Positions 33,197 through 43,034 are shown, counted from the first letter of the stretch. The stretch is 52,712 nucleotides of DNA from Candidatus Planktophila sp. (GCA_030681675.1 JAUXRP010000007.1:1-52712), one strand, 5' to 3'. Program-made: numbers and translations. The notes: generated by a model not told the origin, from the letters alone.

Positions 33197-34278
33197 GGGA
33201 TTCACGGGGATTGGTCACCGGGGCATGGCTTGAAAGCCATGATCCCGGTGATCGCCTCTTCGTAAATATCGGCGGCCTACTTCTTGAAAGTGGAGAGCGC
33301 TTAGAAAACATCACGATCGCTTATCAAAGTTGGGGATCGTTGAATGAAAGAGGTGACAACGCCATCTTGGTCAACCATGCAATGACTGGCTGGTCCGATA
33401 TTCCAAGCTGGTGGCCATCGATGGTGGGGCCGGGGCTGGCCTTTGATAGCGATAAGTATTTTATCGTCTGCCCGAATGTTATTGGTGGCTGCCAAGGCTC
33501 AACTGGACCATCTTCGATTGCACCCGATGGTCAACGCTATGGTTCACGCTTTCCATCGGTGACGATAAGAGACATGGTTGACGCTGAAATTGCATTTAGT
33601 AATGTGCTTGGCATCCATAAATATCGACTTGCCGTGGGACCATCCCTAGGCGGAATGCGTGCCCTGGAGTGGGCCGTTGCGCATCCAGATCGAGTGAGTG
33701 CAATCTGTACAATCGGCTCGTCGGCCGTAGCTACGGGAGATCAAATCGGCACTTCCTCAATTCAAATCCGCGCAATAAAGTCGGACCCAAACTTTTGTGG
33801 TGGGGATTATTACGATACATCAGCAGGTCCTATTGAAGGTATGGGCATCGCTAGGCGAATTGCCCATCTGACCTATAGAACTGAGGCTGAAATGGATGTG
33901 CGTTTTGGCCGTGAGCTTCAAGGCGATGACACTGGCCGCTTTGCCGTTGAGTCATATTTAGATCACCAAGCCGAAAAACTATCTCATCGCTTTGATGCCA
34001 ATACCTATATTGTCCTAACTGAGGCGATGAACAGCCATGATATTGGGCGTGGACGCGGGGGAGTTGCCGCAGCCCTGGCGGGCATTCAGATTCCTGTAAT
34101 CGCCGTCGCGATTGATACAGATCGTCTCTTTCCAGTGCGACTTCAAGCAGAGATTGCGGATTTAGCGCCCCTTGCTCAATCCTTGGTAACGATTTCATCG
34201 CCTTTTGGCCATGACGGCTTCCTCGTTGAGGTGGAATTGGTCGGAAATGTGATCAAAGAGGCGCTCGCGCTCTCTTAA
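33193..34278 (+). CDS. metX: Homoserine O-acetyltransferase
   Basis: Acetylates homoserine for MetY. 361 residues, alpha/beta hydrolase fold. Visible: ITIAYQSWGSLNERGDNAILV, GCQGSTGPSS, nucleophile elbow GPSLGGMRALEW (Ser), VIAVAIDTDRLFP (Asp) and SPFGHDGFLVE (His). ATGA overlap with metY shows coupling. No terminator is obvious after it. Confidence 0.95.
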   Translation: MRDSRGLVTGAWLESHDPGDRLFVNIGGLLLESGERLENITIAYQSWGSLNERGDNAILVNHAMTGWSDIPSWWPSMVGPGLAFDSDKYFIVCPNVIGGCQGSTGPSSIAPDGQRYGSRFPSVTIRDMVDAEIAFSNVLGIHKYRLAVGPSLGGMRALEWAVAHPDRVSAICTIGSSAVATGDQIGTSSIQIRAIKSDPNFCGGDYYDTSAGPIEGMGIARRIAHLTYRTEAEMDVRFGRELQGDDTGRFAVESYLDHQAEKLSHRFDANTYIVLTEAMNSHDIGRGRGGVAAALAGIQIPVIAVAIDTDRLFPVRLQAEIADLAPLAQSLVTISSPFGHDGFLVEVELVGNVIKEALALS

Positions 34279-34303
34279 TCGCGTTAAAAAGGTGAATTCG
34301 ATG

Positions 34304-34332
34304 TGCATTTTACCCTGTGGATAAATTATAAT
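34304..34332 (+). promoter_or_regulatory. Principal sigma factor gene promoter with DnaA box in spacer
   Basis: A perfect -10 TATAAT (34327-34332) lies 45 bp before GTG 34378. The -35 side is poor (TGCATT 34304-34309, 17-bp spacing). TGTGGATAA at 34316-34324, a perfect DnaA box on the minus strand (TTATCCACA), fills the spacer. Confidence 0.6.
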
Positions 34333-34377
34333 ATAGACATCGCTTCAGCGCATAGCTGATAAAACCAAAGGACGAAT

Positions 34378-36357
34378 GTGGCTGTATCTAGTGCGCTCAA
34401 AAACAAGGCAGGCAAGAAACCGGTAGCAAAAAAAGCACCCGTTAAAAAAGTAGTGGCGAAAAAAACTGCACCGGTAAAAAAAGTGGTGGCAAAAAAAGCA
34501 CCAGTTAAAAAAGTAGTGGCGAAAAAACCCCCTATAAAAAAGACCGGAGCGAAGAAAGCAGCTCCAGTTAAAAAAATAGTTAAGCCTGTAAAGATAGAGT
34601 TGAAAAAGGATTTAAATATCAAAGATGTTCAAGCGATTGTCGATGCGAAAAATGCAGTAATTCGGCACAATGAAATTCTGGCCGAACTCGAAATGCGCGG
34701 CATCACATCTATCAACCGTATTCCTAAAAAGATTGATAAAGAATTAGTAGATGAAGCTCGAGCCTTAGCCGTTTCACTTCCAGTAATGATTGAAAAGCTC
34801 CGAAAATCTGGACTTGGCTCACCCTCTCGTATTCTAAAAAAATCTGATTATGCATTGATCGAACCGAAGCCCGTAGTTGAAAAAATTACACCAGAAAAAA
34901 TCGTACTTCCAAAAATAGCAATTGTTACGATTGACGGCGAAGAAGTTGAACTTGAAGAAGTTGAACTCGAGGATGATGAAAAGCTTATCGCCGATGCAGT
35001 CGATGTTGTTGATCTTGAGACTGAAGATAAAGTCCGTGTAGTAACGCTTTCTGATGAATCTAGTAAGGCGAAAGGTTCATTTACATTAGCTGATTCAGAG
35101 GCTGATGATGAAGAAGAAGATAAGAATGAGCGTGAGAAGTTAAAGAAAGATTTAAGAAACATCAATATTGTTATTGAAGCGATTAATTCAAAAAACAATT
35201 CAGTCAGCGCCCCCACACGTTATGGTATTAGCGAAGCAGAATCAAGGGCTTTGACGTACAAGCAGATTCAACAGCAGTTTGAAATGAAGACTTTTACTGA
35301 AAGATCTGCAAAGACTGTAGCAGAAGCAGTAACTATCGGTTCGCTCAAGAATCTTGAGGATCTACTTAATTATTTCATCGAAAAGATGAAGGCCGTGCAG
35401 CGAGAAATTAAGTATCTTCCACCTGAGCAAACGGTAATGACCGCCGGTGCAACTGCCGACCCAGTCAAGGATTACTTAAAGCAAATTGGTCGCGTGGCAC
35501 TTCTAAACGCCGAGCTCGAAGTTGAGTTGGCAACTCGTGTTGAAGTCGGCCTATTCGCCGAATCAAAGTTAAAAAATGAAAAGAAGTTGGACAAGAAATT
35601 AAAGCGCGAGCTCGAATGGTTGGTAGAAGATGGCAAGCGCGCTAAGAACCACTTACTAGAGGCAAACCTTCGATTGGTTGTTTCCCTTGCTAAGCGCTAC
35701 ACAGGTCGAGGAATGCTCTTCCTTGATCTGATTCAAGAGGGAAACTTAGGCTTAATCCGTGCTGTAGAAAAATTCGACTACACAAAGGGTTATAAGTTTT
35801 CAACGTATGCAACGTGGTGGATTCGCCAGGCGATTACACGTGCGATGGCCGATCAGGCCCGCACAATCCGTATCCCGGTACACATGGTTGAAGTTATTAA
35901 TAAGTTGGCACGTGTGCAGCGCCAGATGTTGCAGGATTTAGGTCGCGAACCGACTCCAGAAGAACTCGCAAAAGAGCTCGATATGACCCCTGAGAAAGTC
36001 GTTGAAGTCCAAAAGTACGGCCGCGAACCGATCTCACTTCACACTCCACTTGGTGAAGAAGGCGATAGCGAGTTCGGCGATCTCATTGAAGACTCTGAAG
36101 CTGTTGTTCCTGCTGATGCGGTCTCATTTACTCTGCTTCAAGAGCAGTTGCACTCTGTTCTAGATACTCTATCTGAGCGTGAGGCCGGTGTTGTTGCAAT
36201 GCGCTTTGGTCTAACCGATGGTCAGCCAAAGACTTTGGATGAGATTGGAAAGGTATATGGCGTCACTCGCGAACGTATACGTCAGATTGAATCTAAGACA
36301 ATGTCGAAACTTCGTCACCCATCACGCAGCCAAGTGCTGCGCGATTACTTAGATTAA
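34378..36357 (+). CDS. sigA: RNA polymerase principal sigma factor (RpoD/HrdB/SigA)
   Basis: Directs RNA polymerase to housekeeping promoters. 659 residues, longer than the usual 450-530. Residues about 10-70 are a Lys/Ala/Pro/Val repeat ([12 protein letters not shown] in three near copies). An acidic middle follows ([28 protein letters not shown]). Conserved part: region 1.2 [11 protein letters not shown], 2.1-2.4 [17 protein letters not shown] ... [16 protein letters not shown], region 3 [18 protein letters not shown], and 4.2 [20 protein letters not shown]. Start is GTG 34378 with AAAGGAC (34366-34372); the ATG at 34376 is out of frame. A CDGSH gene starts one base after its stop. Confidence 0.97.
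   Translation: MAVSSALKNKAGKKPVAKKAPVKKVVAKKTAPVKKVVAKKAPVKKVVAKKPPIKKTGAKKAAPVKKIVKPVKIELKKDLNIKDVQAIVDAKNAVIRHNEILAELEMRGITSINRIPKKIDKELVDEARALAVSLPVMIEKLRKSGLGSPSRILKKSDYALIEPKPVVEKITPEKIVLPKIAIVTIDGEEVELEEVELEDDEKLIADAVDVVDLETEDKVRVVTLSDESSKAKGSFTLADSEADDEEEDKNEREKLKKDLRNINIVIEAINSKNNSVSAPTRYGISEAESRALTYKQIQQQFEMKTFTERSAKTVAEAVTIGSLKNLEDLLNYFIEKMKAVQREIKYLPPEQTVMTAGATADPVKDYLKQIGRVALLNAELEVELATRVEVGLFAESKLKNEKKLDKKLKRELEWLVEDGKRAKNHLLEANLRLVVSLAKRYTGRGMLFLDLIQEGNLGLIRAVEKFDYTKGYKFSTYATWWIRQAITRAMADQARTIRIPVHMVEVINKLARVQRQMLQDLGREPTPEELAKELDMTPEKVVEVQKYGREPISLHTPLGEEGDSEFGDLIEDSEAVVPADAVSFTLLQEQLHSVLDTLSEREAGVVAMRFGLTDGQPKTLDEIGKVYGVTRERIRQIESKTMSKLRHPSRSQVLRDYLD
34420..34540 (+). repeat. 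Direct repeats inside the sigma factor N-terminus
   Basis: About three near-identical ~33-36-bp units built of GTTAAAAAAGTAGTGGCGAA (first at 34441) with runs of 6-7 A, coding for [12 protein letters not shown]-type peptides. Poly-A runs and repeats make this segment prone to slippage and length change. Confidence 0.75.
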
Positions 36358-36358
36358 A

Positions 36359-36550
36359 ATGGCTAATCCAACTATCTACATTAACCCCGTCAGTGGATCG
36401 ATAAAGATCCTCGGCGCAGTTGATTTTGTAGATGCACAAGGCAACATCCTTGAAACGAAAGAGAACGTGAAATTTTGTGGCTGTTCTTTAAGTAAAGATA
36501 AGCCTTGGTGTGATGGCAGTCATAAAGCCATCACACAACCTGATAGTTAA
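36359..36550 (+). CDS. CDGSH iron-sulfur domain protein
   Basis: 63 residues. The CDGSH 2Fe-2S motif C-x-C-x8-C-x2-H is intact: FCGCSLSKDKPWCDGSHKA (cysteines about 40, 42, 51, His 55). Small proteins of this kind are soluble redox or cluster-carrying proteins in bacteria. It starts one base after the sigma factor stop, so it is cotranscribed; its stop overlaps the end of the convergent DUF7455 gene by 4 bp. Confidence 0.9.
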   Translation: MANPTIYINPVSGSIKILGAVDFVDAQGNILETKENVKFCGCSLSKDKPWCDGSHKAITQPDS

Positions 36551-36762
36551 AAAGCCGAGGTTTGGACGAGCTTTTCGCTTTCATCAATAATCGTGGCTGC
36601 TACGCTCTTGAGTTTTTCAGCGTATTCCTTGCCATGATGAGCGCAAAACATGAGCTCTCCACCAGTGAGAAGTACGGCACGTACATATGCCTGGGCTCCG
36701 CAGCGATCACAGCGGTCAAGGGCGTTAAGAGGTACTGATTCGAGCATCACTTGATCTGACAT
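36547..36762 (-). CDS. DUF7455 zinc-ribbon-like protein
   Basis: 71 residues. Pairs of zinc ligands are visible: RCDRCGAQAYV and MFCAHHGKEY. This small family is widely conserved in actinobacteria beside the principal sigma factor and type II topoisomerase genes. Function is unknown. It begins 186 bp from divergent parE. Confidence 0.85.
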   Translation of the reverse strand: MSDQVMLESVPLNALDRCDRCGAQAYVRAVLLTGGELMFCAHHGKEYAEKLKSVAATIIDESEKLVQTSAF

Positions 36763-36948
36763 ATCTCTCTCCGTTCTCGTTGGTGGTTCTCTCTATGGAA
36801 TATCAAACCACGTATAGGTATTTTCCGCACCTTAATATCCACGTTATTTGCTCAGAATACCCGGAGAAGTTGGAAAATATCAGTAACGGCTGACACATTC
36901 GGCGCGTTTGTCAGTGATTAATCGCCTCGCGCGATAACCTTTCGCCCC

Positions 36949-39033
36949 GTGGCTGAAAAAGTTGTACCAACCTCAAACACTGTGCAGGATAGCTATACCG
37001 CAAAGGATTTAGCAGTCCTCGAAGGACTTGATGCCGTTCGAAAACGACCTGGAATGTATATCGGCTCCACTGATTCACGTGGACTTATGCACTGCTTATG
37101 GGAGATTATCGACAACTCAGTCGATGAATCTCTTGCCGGACATTGCAAGAAAATTGAAATTAACCTTGAATCCGATGGTTCGGTTGAAGTCCATGATGAT
37201 GGTCGCGGAATTCCAGTTGATAAAGAGCCAAAGACTGGATTAACAGGAGTTGAAGTGGTCTTAACAAAACTACATGCCGGTGGAAAATTTGGTGGCGGCT
37301 CTTATGCCGCATCGGGCGGCCTTCATGGAGTTGGTGCATCGGTTGTTAACGCCCTTGCATCTCGACTCGATGCTGAAGTCGACCGCGATGGAAAGATTTA
37401 TTGGATGTCTTTTCAACGCGGAATTGCCGGAATATTTGATGGTGATGGACCGAAGGCTCCATTTGAAGCTAAGTCAGGTTTGCGCATCATTGGAAAGATT
37501 TCTAGCAAAGTCACGGGCACGCGAATTAAATGGTGGTCAGATAAACAGATCTTCCTAAAAGAAGCTGAATTAGAGCTTTCAGAAATATATGACCGAGCTC
37601 GCCAAACCTCATATTTGGTGCCTGGTTTGACCCTTATCGTCAATGATAATCGCAGTAAAACTAAGACGAGTGAAGTTTTTTTTCATAAAAGCGGTATTAC
37701 CGAATACTGCAATTTTTTACAGCCCGATGAGCCCATTGGTGACGTCATTCGAATTTATGGTAGTGGACACTATCAAGAGACGGTCCCGGTATTAGATGAT
37801 AAAGGCCATATGGTTTCAACCGAAGTTGAGCGCGATATGGAAGTAGATATTGCGATGAAGTGGGGTAATGGCTTTGAAACAACTCAACGCTCATTCGTAA
37901 ATATTATTGCGACTCCAAAAGGCGGAACACACTTGCTTGGCTTTGAACGCTCATTGGTTAAAGTTATTAACGAAGCGCTTCGATCGACTAAAACTCTCGC
38001 AAACAAAGAGGCCGATGTCATTAAAGATGACATTCTTGAGGGAATGACCGCCGTCGTGACAGTGCGAATGTCTGAGCCACAGTTTGAAGGTCAGACCAAA
38101 GAGGTTCTTGGCACCGCTGCTGCAACTCGAATCGTTGCCGCCGTCGTCGCGGACAAGATGAAGGAGTATTTCAATACCACTAAGCGAATCGATAAAGCTA
38201 ACGGTCGCTTAGTGCTAGAGAAGATCGCTGCAGCATCGCGAACACGAATTTCTGCACGTGCCCATAAGGATTTACAACGTCGCAAGAATGCATTGGAGTC
38301 ATCATCGCTGCCCACGAAACTATCCGACTGTCGCTCAGAGGATGTAACTCGTACTGAACTATTTATCGTCGAAGGTGATTCAGCACTTGGTACAACAAAG
38401 GCGGCACGCAATAGTGAGTTCCAGGCAATCTTGCCGATTCGCGGAAAGATTCTTAATGTGCAGAAAGCATCACTATCGCAGATGCTCGAAGATAAAGAGT
38501 GCGGTTCGATAATTCAAGTAATTGGTGCGGGCTCTGGAAAATCCTTTGAACTCGATGAAGCGCGATATGGTCGAATAATTTTGATGTCCGATGCCGATGT
38601 TGATGGTGCGCATATTCGTTGTTTACTCTTAACCTTGATGTATCGCTATATGCGCCCACTTATTGATTCCGGCCGGGTATTTGCCGCTATCCCACCACTT
38701 CACCGAATTGAGGTTCTAGGTGGGGGAGGCAAAAAGGGCCAATATATTTATACATATAGCGATGATGAGATGAAGAAAATCACTTCAGAATTAAAGAAGA
38801 ACGGTAAGAAGTGGAAAGAGCCGATTCAGCGCTACAAAGGTCTGGGCGAAATGGATGCCGACCAGCTGCGCGAAACTACTATGGATCCCGATGCCCGCAC
38901 GTTGCGCCGCATTACAGTCTCCGATGCAACTGCCGCTGAGGCGATGTTCGAACTCTTGATGGGCAGCGATGTGGCCCCGCGTAAAGAGTTCATCGCTAAC
39001 GCTGAAATCGATCGCGACCACATCGACGCTTAA
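36949..39033 (+). CDS. parE: DNA topoisomerase (ATP-hydrolysing) subunit B, ParE/GyrB family
   Basis: 694 residues. GHKL ATPase: EIIDNSVDE, VHDDGRGIPVD and GGLHGVGASVVNALA. Transducer with the switch lysine region follows. TOPRIM: LFIVEGDSALGTTKAARN and MSDADVDGAHIRCLLLT, then the C-terminal RYKGLGEMDADQL. Second type IIA topoisomerase near sigA, as in Streptomyces (parE near hrdB); with the ParC-like subunit at 43035-44555 it should form the decatenating enzyme. GTG start at 36949; TAACCT (36935-36940) 8 bp before could be a -10. Whether another gyrB exists cannot be seen here. Confidence 0.92.
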   Translation: MAEKVVPTSNTVQDSYTAKDLAVLEGLDAVRKRPGMYIGSTDSRGLMHCLWEIIDNSVDESLAGHCKKIEINLESDGSVEVHDDGRGIPVDKEPKTGLTGVEVVLTKLHAGGKFGGGSYAASGGLHGVGASVVNALASRLDAEVDRDGKIYWMSFQRGIAGIFDGDGPKAPFEAKSGLRIIGKISSKVTGTRIKWWSDKQIFLKEAELELSEIYDRARQTSYLVPGLTLIVNDNRSKTKTSEVFFHKSGITEYCNFLQPDEPIGDVIRIYGSGHYQETVPVLDDKGHMVSTEVERDMEVDIAMKWGNGFETTQRSFVNIIATPKGGTHLLGFERSLVKVINEALRSTKTLANKEADVIKDDILEGMTAVVTVRMSEPQFEGQTKEVLGTAAATRIVAAVVADKMKEYFNTTKRIDKANGRLVLEKIAAASRTRISARAHKDLQRRKNALESSSLPTKLSDCRSEDVTRTELFIVEGDSALGTTKAARNSEFQAILPIRGKILNVQKASLSQMLEDKECGSIIQVIGAGSGKSFELDEARYGRIILMSDADVDGAHIRCLLLTLMYRYMRPLIDSGRVFAAIPPLHRIEVLGGGGKKGQYIYTYSDDEMKKITSELKKNGKKWKEPIQRYKGLGEMDADQLRETTMDPDARTLRRITVSDATAAEAMFELLMGSDVAPRKEFIANAEIDRDHIDA

Positions 39034-39071
39034 TACAGAGCCTTAAAGCAGGGATGTTATACGATCAATCC

Positions 39072-39518
39072 ATGAGGAAACTCTCAAAATCACCCAATAG
39101 CGTTTTACTTGTTGCAGGATTAATTTTGGCGTTATTAGCCACTATATCCCTTGCGATTTCCAGCAATCCAGAGAAGAACTTCACCGAGGGAAGTCCTGAG
39201 GCAACGGTGCAGCTCTATTTAGATGCAATCATCAAGGGCGATAACGATCTTGCCTTAACTTTTCTCGATCCCAATAACTCCTGTGAATCCGCAGACTTAG
39301 ATCGCGCATATATTCATGATTCCTACAGAGTGAATCTCATTAGTAGCGTGATTTCAGGTACGAGTGCAACTGTAAAAATAGATGTGGAGTATGCCTCTTC
39401 AATGCCCTTTGATCCGAGTTATTCAAATCCACAAACTATGAGATTAGAAAAGATTTCCTCGAAATGGTTGCTTACGGGAATACCTTGGCCACTTTACGAC
39501 TGCGGACCACCCAAATGA
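39072..39518 (+). CDS. Membrane-anchored extracytoplasmic protein, function unknown
   Basis: 148 residues. One N-terminal membrane segment (SVLLVAGLILALLATISLAI), then an extracytoplasmic domain resembling small lumazine-binding/NTF2-like folds (SPEATVQLYLDAIIKGDNDLAL; KWLLTGIPWPLYDCG). ATG 39072 is chosen; TACGAT (39060-39065) lies 6 bp before, a likely leaderless -10. ATGA overlap with the next gene shows that the two are one unit. Confidence 0.65.
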   Translation: MRKLSKSPNSVLLVAGLILALLATISLAISSNPEKNFTEGSPEATVQLYLDAIIKGDNDLALTFLDPNNSCESADLDRAYIHDSYRVNLISSVISGTSATVKIDVEYASSMPFDPSYSNPQTMRLEKISSKWLLTGIPWPLYDCGPPK

Positions 39519-41371
39519 GGATTTTCGGAATCTTTGGTTACCTCTTTGTCTTTGTCTTAATTTTTCTAGCAGTTAAACGTGTATTTTCCAATGACGGTGT
39601 TGCGACAAATAGGGGAGACCAAGTCCGTCGCTTCTTCCAATTTGGCCTTCTATTTGCCTTAGTTGTGATTTCAGCGACCGGCGTATCTGGAATCATTAGT
39701 CGAATTATTGGATTTAGCAACGAAATCGTTTCTAGCCAAAGCGCCCTTGCAAGAGATACTTCATTTTCATTAGTTGGCCTCCCGCTCCTCTTCCTTGTGG
39801 CGAGATGGGTTCGAAAGAGTGTTGCTGAAAATAAATTAGAGATTAAGACTTTTGGCTGGAATATATATTTTGTTGCGATTTCAATAGTGAGTTTAATTGT
39901 GACTATGATCGCTGCAAATGCAGTTCTCACTTGGCTAGTTGCCGCTGAAAACTTCAACTCCGGCTCTGTTGCACGATTCATTGTGTGGATGCCAGTTTGG
40001 TTTTTGCATTATCGACTGCATACCCATCTCATTTTTGGTCCTGATCTCACTAATACTTTGATAATCGGTTCAGTCATTGGTTTAGTAACTGTTGTAACCG
40101 GTGCGATTGAGACGCTTCAGAATCTTATTAATCTCATATTTGGAAGTGAAAAAACCTTTTTGTTATTTGAATCTTCGCATCCGCTCATGGAAGGATTTAT
40201 TACCTTTTTGATTGGCGCAACCGTCTGGTATCTATATTGGCTAAGAATTACCATTAAATCGGAGCGAAATACGCTCTGGTATGCCTATGTACTGCTTGCT
40301 GGAACCGGTGGCGGAATAGTAATGATGATCGTTTCAGCAAGCTTTACTCTCTACCAGAGTTTAATTTGGTTTATTGGTGATACAAAAAATGAATCAGCTT
40401 CCTCCTTCTTTAACGATCTACCCGGCACAGTTGCAGCATTTGCCGTTGGGTTGGTTCTTTGGTGGTACCACAAGGAGGTTTTGGAAAGTAAAAAATCCGG
40501 TGAAAGTGATGAAGTTCGGCGTATCTACCAATACCTCATGGCTGGAGTCAGCCTCATTGCAGCGGCCGCCGGTATTTCTATGATTTTAATTTCAGTTTTG
40601 GAGAAATTTTCAGCCAAGTCTGTAATTTATGGAGCTGGCTCAATTAATACATTGATTGGTGCCCTCACTCTCATTATTGTGGGCGCGCCTATTTGGTGGA
40701 TTTATTGGAACAAAATCGAGGGGCAGTTAGTTGCTCATCCAAGCGATGAGTATGCTTCGCCAACACGCCGCTTCTACCTCTTCCTCCTCTTTGGTGTTAG
40801 TGGCGTAGTCGCCGTTGTGATGTTATTAATCGGCGTCGCAATCTTCTTCGAAGCTGTGTTTCAATCGAATTTAGGTTCTGAAACGATTAGAAAATCTAGA
40901 ACTGCTGTTTCTCTACTAATTACGACTGCAGGTATATCGTGGTATCACTGGCTCATTTACCGGAATGAGAAAAAATACTCTGTTGCAAAAATGACACCAG
41001 TGGCCAGTCATCATTACCCAGCGATCGATTGCGAAAAACCTATCGCGTTAGCTCAGTTTTATGCCGCCCTTACTGGCTACTCTGCTCAACTTTTAAAAGA
41101 TGTTAGGCCAGAAGTTGAGTGGGTAGATTTATTTCATAATGGAAAGCGCATGATGGGATTTCAAAAGATCGATAATTACCGACGACCAACCTGGCCAACG
41201 GGGGAAGTGCCTCAGCAAATGCATCTAGATTTCGAGGTTCCTGATTTAGATGAAGGCGAGAGGCGAGTAATCGCACTTGGCGCAAGTAAAGCGGAGTACC
41301 AACCAGGAGAGAGTTTTCGCGTCTATCTCGACCCCGAGGGCCATCCATTTTGCTTGGTGATGAGCTCCTAG
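39515..41371 (+). CDS. Multi-pass DUF5671 membrane protein fused to a VOC (glyoxalase-like) domain
   Basis: 618 residues. About six repeat units of roughly 70-80 residues fill residues 1-485, each with 2-3 hydrophobic segments and most ending in a W-rich turn (VWYLYWLR, LVLWWYHKEV, APIWWIYWNK, ISWYHWLIYRN). The last 125 residues (from about 492) form a VOC/glyoxalase-like half: HHYPAIDCEKPIALAQFYAALTG ... QMHLDFEVPD ... VYLDPEGHPFCLV. The ATG at 39515 overlaps the previous stop (ATGA). A membrane DUF5671 array joined to a cytosolic VOC domain is unusual. I infer a membrane sensor, binding protein or enzyme; no function is known. Confidence 0.75.
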   Translation: MRIFGIFGYLFVFVLIFLAVKRVFSNDGVATNRGDQVRRFFQFGLLFALVVISATGVSGIISRIIGFSNEIVSSQSALARDTSFSLVGLPLLFLVARWVRKSVAENKLEIKTFGWNIYFVAISIVSLIVTMIAANAVLTWLVAAENFNSGSVARFIVWMPVWFLHYRLHTHLIFGPDLTNTLIIGSVIGLVTVVTGAIETLQNLINLIFGSEKTFLLFESSHPLMEGFITFLIGATVWYLYWLRITIKSERNTLWYAYVLLAGTGGGIVMMIVSASFTLYQSLIWFIGDTKNESASSFFNDLPGTVAAFAVGLVLWWYHKEVLESKKSGESDEVRRIYQYLMAGVSLIAAAAGISMILISVLEKFSAKSVIYGAGSINTLIGALTLIIVGAPIWWIYWNKIEGQLVAHPSDEYASPTRRFYLFLLFGVSGVVAVVMLLIGVAIFFEAVFQSNLGSETIRKSRTAVSLLITTAGISWYHWLIYRNEKKYSVAKMTPVASHHYPAIDCEKPIALAQFYAALTGYSAQLLKDVRPEVEWVDLFHNGKRMMGFQKIDNYRRPTWPTGEVPQQMHLDFEVPDLDEGERRVIALGASKAEYQPGESFRVYLDPEGHPFCLVMSS

Positions 41372-41417
41372 GTTTCTTGCCTTTGTCCACACAGGATTTT
41401 CTATGTACGGGGCTTAA

Positions 41418-43016
41418 TTAATCGATAGAGACTAAGTCGAAATACTCCTCTTTCCACAGATCTTCATCACCATCTGGCAGCAAGATAACGCGCTCAGGTT
41501 TTAATGATTGAACTGCACCTTCATCGTGGCTCACCAAAATAACTGCGCCTTGATACTCACTCAGTGCACCTAGAATTTCAGCACGCGATGCAGGATCTAA
41601 GTTATTTGTTGGCTCATCAAGGAGCAGTACATTTGCCGCTGAAACAACAAGTACTGCAAGGGCTAAACGTGTTCGCTCGCCACCCGATAAGACTTTAACG
41701 GGCTTATGAACATCATCACCGATAAATAAGAATGAACCAAGAGTATTTCGCGCCTCTGGTTCGCGCAGATCTGGCGTTGCAGACATCATGTTTTCAAGCA
41801 CTGTACGTTCGAAGTCTAGTGACTCGTGCTCCTGGGCATAGTAACCAATCTTTAATCCATGACCATGCTCGACGGTGCCTGTGTCAGATTCAAGTTCTCC
41901 AGCTAAAATTCTAAGAAGCGTAGTTTTACCGGCGCCGTTAAGACCAAGGATGACAACGCGTGATCCTTTGTCGATGACACATGAGACGTCAGTGAAGATT
42001 TCCAGCGAGCCATAAGATTTTGAAAGCTCTTCACCAGATAAAGGAGTTTTGCCACATGGGGCGGGGGTTGGAAAGCGCAGGCGAGCAACTTTGTCGCTTA
42101 CGCGAACATCTTCAAGACTGGATCTAAGTTTTTCAGCACGACGTAACATGCCTTGGGCCGCCGTTGCCTTGCTAGCTTTAGCGCGCATCTTTTCGCCTTG
42201 CTTCTGCAAAATCTCGGCGCGCTTTTCGGCGTTAGCGCGTTCTTTCTTGCGGCGATGTTCATCTTGTTCGCGTTGTAATAAATAAGCTTTCCAACCTAAG
42301 TTGTATACATCTATGACGTTACGGTTAGCGTCTAAGTAAAAGACTTTATTAACAACCGTCTCAATCAAGTTAGTATCGTGAGAAATAATCACAAGTCCAC
42401 CAGAGTATTTAGATAAAAAATCACGCAGCCAGACAACTGATTCAGCATCTAAATGGTTAGTTGGCTCATCCAGAAGTAGCGTTTCAGCGCCACTAAAGAG
42501 AATTCGGGCCAGCTCAATTCGGCGACGTTGACCACCAGATAATGTTGAGAGCTCATGGCCAAAGACCGCTTCGGTCACACCTAACGATGTTGCTATCGCT
42601 TCAGCTTCGGCAGTTGCGGCATATCCACCTGCTGCACTGAATTCATGTTCAACACGGGTGTATCTATCCATAGCCTTTTCAAGGGCTTCGCCCTCGGTAG
42701 TAGACATCTCCTCTTCTACTTGACGCATGCGATGTGAAATCTGATCTAAATTACGGGCCGACAAGATGCGCTCGATTACCGAACCAGGTTCATCGCCTGT
42801 ACGAGGATCTTGTGGCAGATATCCGATTTTCCCTGTCCGATTTACCGCCCCACCTGCAGGCATTGTCTCTCCGGCCAGCACTTTTGCAAGCGTTGATTTA
42901 CCCGCACCATTTCGACCCACAAAGCCGATACGGTCGCCGCTATTTATACGCACGGTGACACCCTTAACCAGCAGGCGGGCACCTGCACGTAGTTCGAGGG
43001 CTTGAGTAGAAATCAC
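41418..43016 (-). CDS. ABC-F family ATPase
   Basis: 532 residues with two ABC domains and no membrane part. Domain 1: GRNGAGKSTLAKVLAG, LSGGQRRRIELARILF, LLLDEPTNHLD. Linker is charged and helical (EQDEHRRKKERANAEKRA). Domain 2: GLNGAGKTTLLRILAG, LSGGERTRLALAVLV, LLLDEPTNNLD. ABC-F proteins act on ribosomes (translation factor or antibiotic protection). TAGAAT (43027-43022) lies 5 bp before GTG 43016, a likely leaderless -10. Its start is 18 bp from the parC stop. Confidence 0.94.
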   Translation of the reverse strand: MISTQALELRAGARLLVKGVTVRINSGDRIGFVGRNGAGKSTLAKVLAGETMPAGGAVNRTGKIGYLPQDPRTGDEPGSVIERILSARNLDQISHRMRQVEEEMSTTEGEALEKAMDRYTRVEHEFSAAGGYAATAEAEAIATSLGVTEAVFGHELSTLSGGQRRRIELARILFSGAETLLLDEPTNHLDAESVVWLRDFLSKYSGGLVIISHDTNLIETVVNKVFYLDANRNVIDVYNLGWKAYLLQREQDEHRRKKERANAEKRAEILQKQGEKMRAKASKATAAQGMLRRAEKLRSSLEDVRVSDKVARLRFPTPAPCGKTPLSGEELSKSYGSLEIFTDVSCVIDKGSRVVILGLNGAGKTTLLRILAGELESDTGTVEHGHGLKIGYYAQEHESLDFERTVLENMMSATPDLREPEARNTLGSFLFIGDDVHKPVKVLSGGERTRLALAVLVVSAANVLLLDEPTNNLDPASRAEILGALSEYQGAVILVSHDEGAVQSLKPERVILLPDGDEDLWKEEYFDLVSID

Positions 43017-43021
43017 ACCGT

Positions 43022-43027
43022 ATTCTA
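43022..43027 (-). promoter_or_regulatory. -10 box of the ABC-F gene
   Basis: TAGAAT on the minus strand, 5 bp before the GTG start, within the 18-bp gap after parC; suggests leaderless transcription. Confidence 0.5.
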
Positions 43028-43034
43028 GCCGAGT

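Noticed and set aside
34376-34378. ATG 34376 as the sigma factor start
   Set aside because: Out of frame with the conserved protein; GTG 34378 is in frame with a good ribosome site.
43017-43034. Frameshift explaining the short ParC
   Set aside because: The 18-bp gap and the intact ABC-F gene immediately after leave no room for a lost C-terminal domain.
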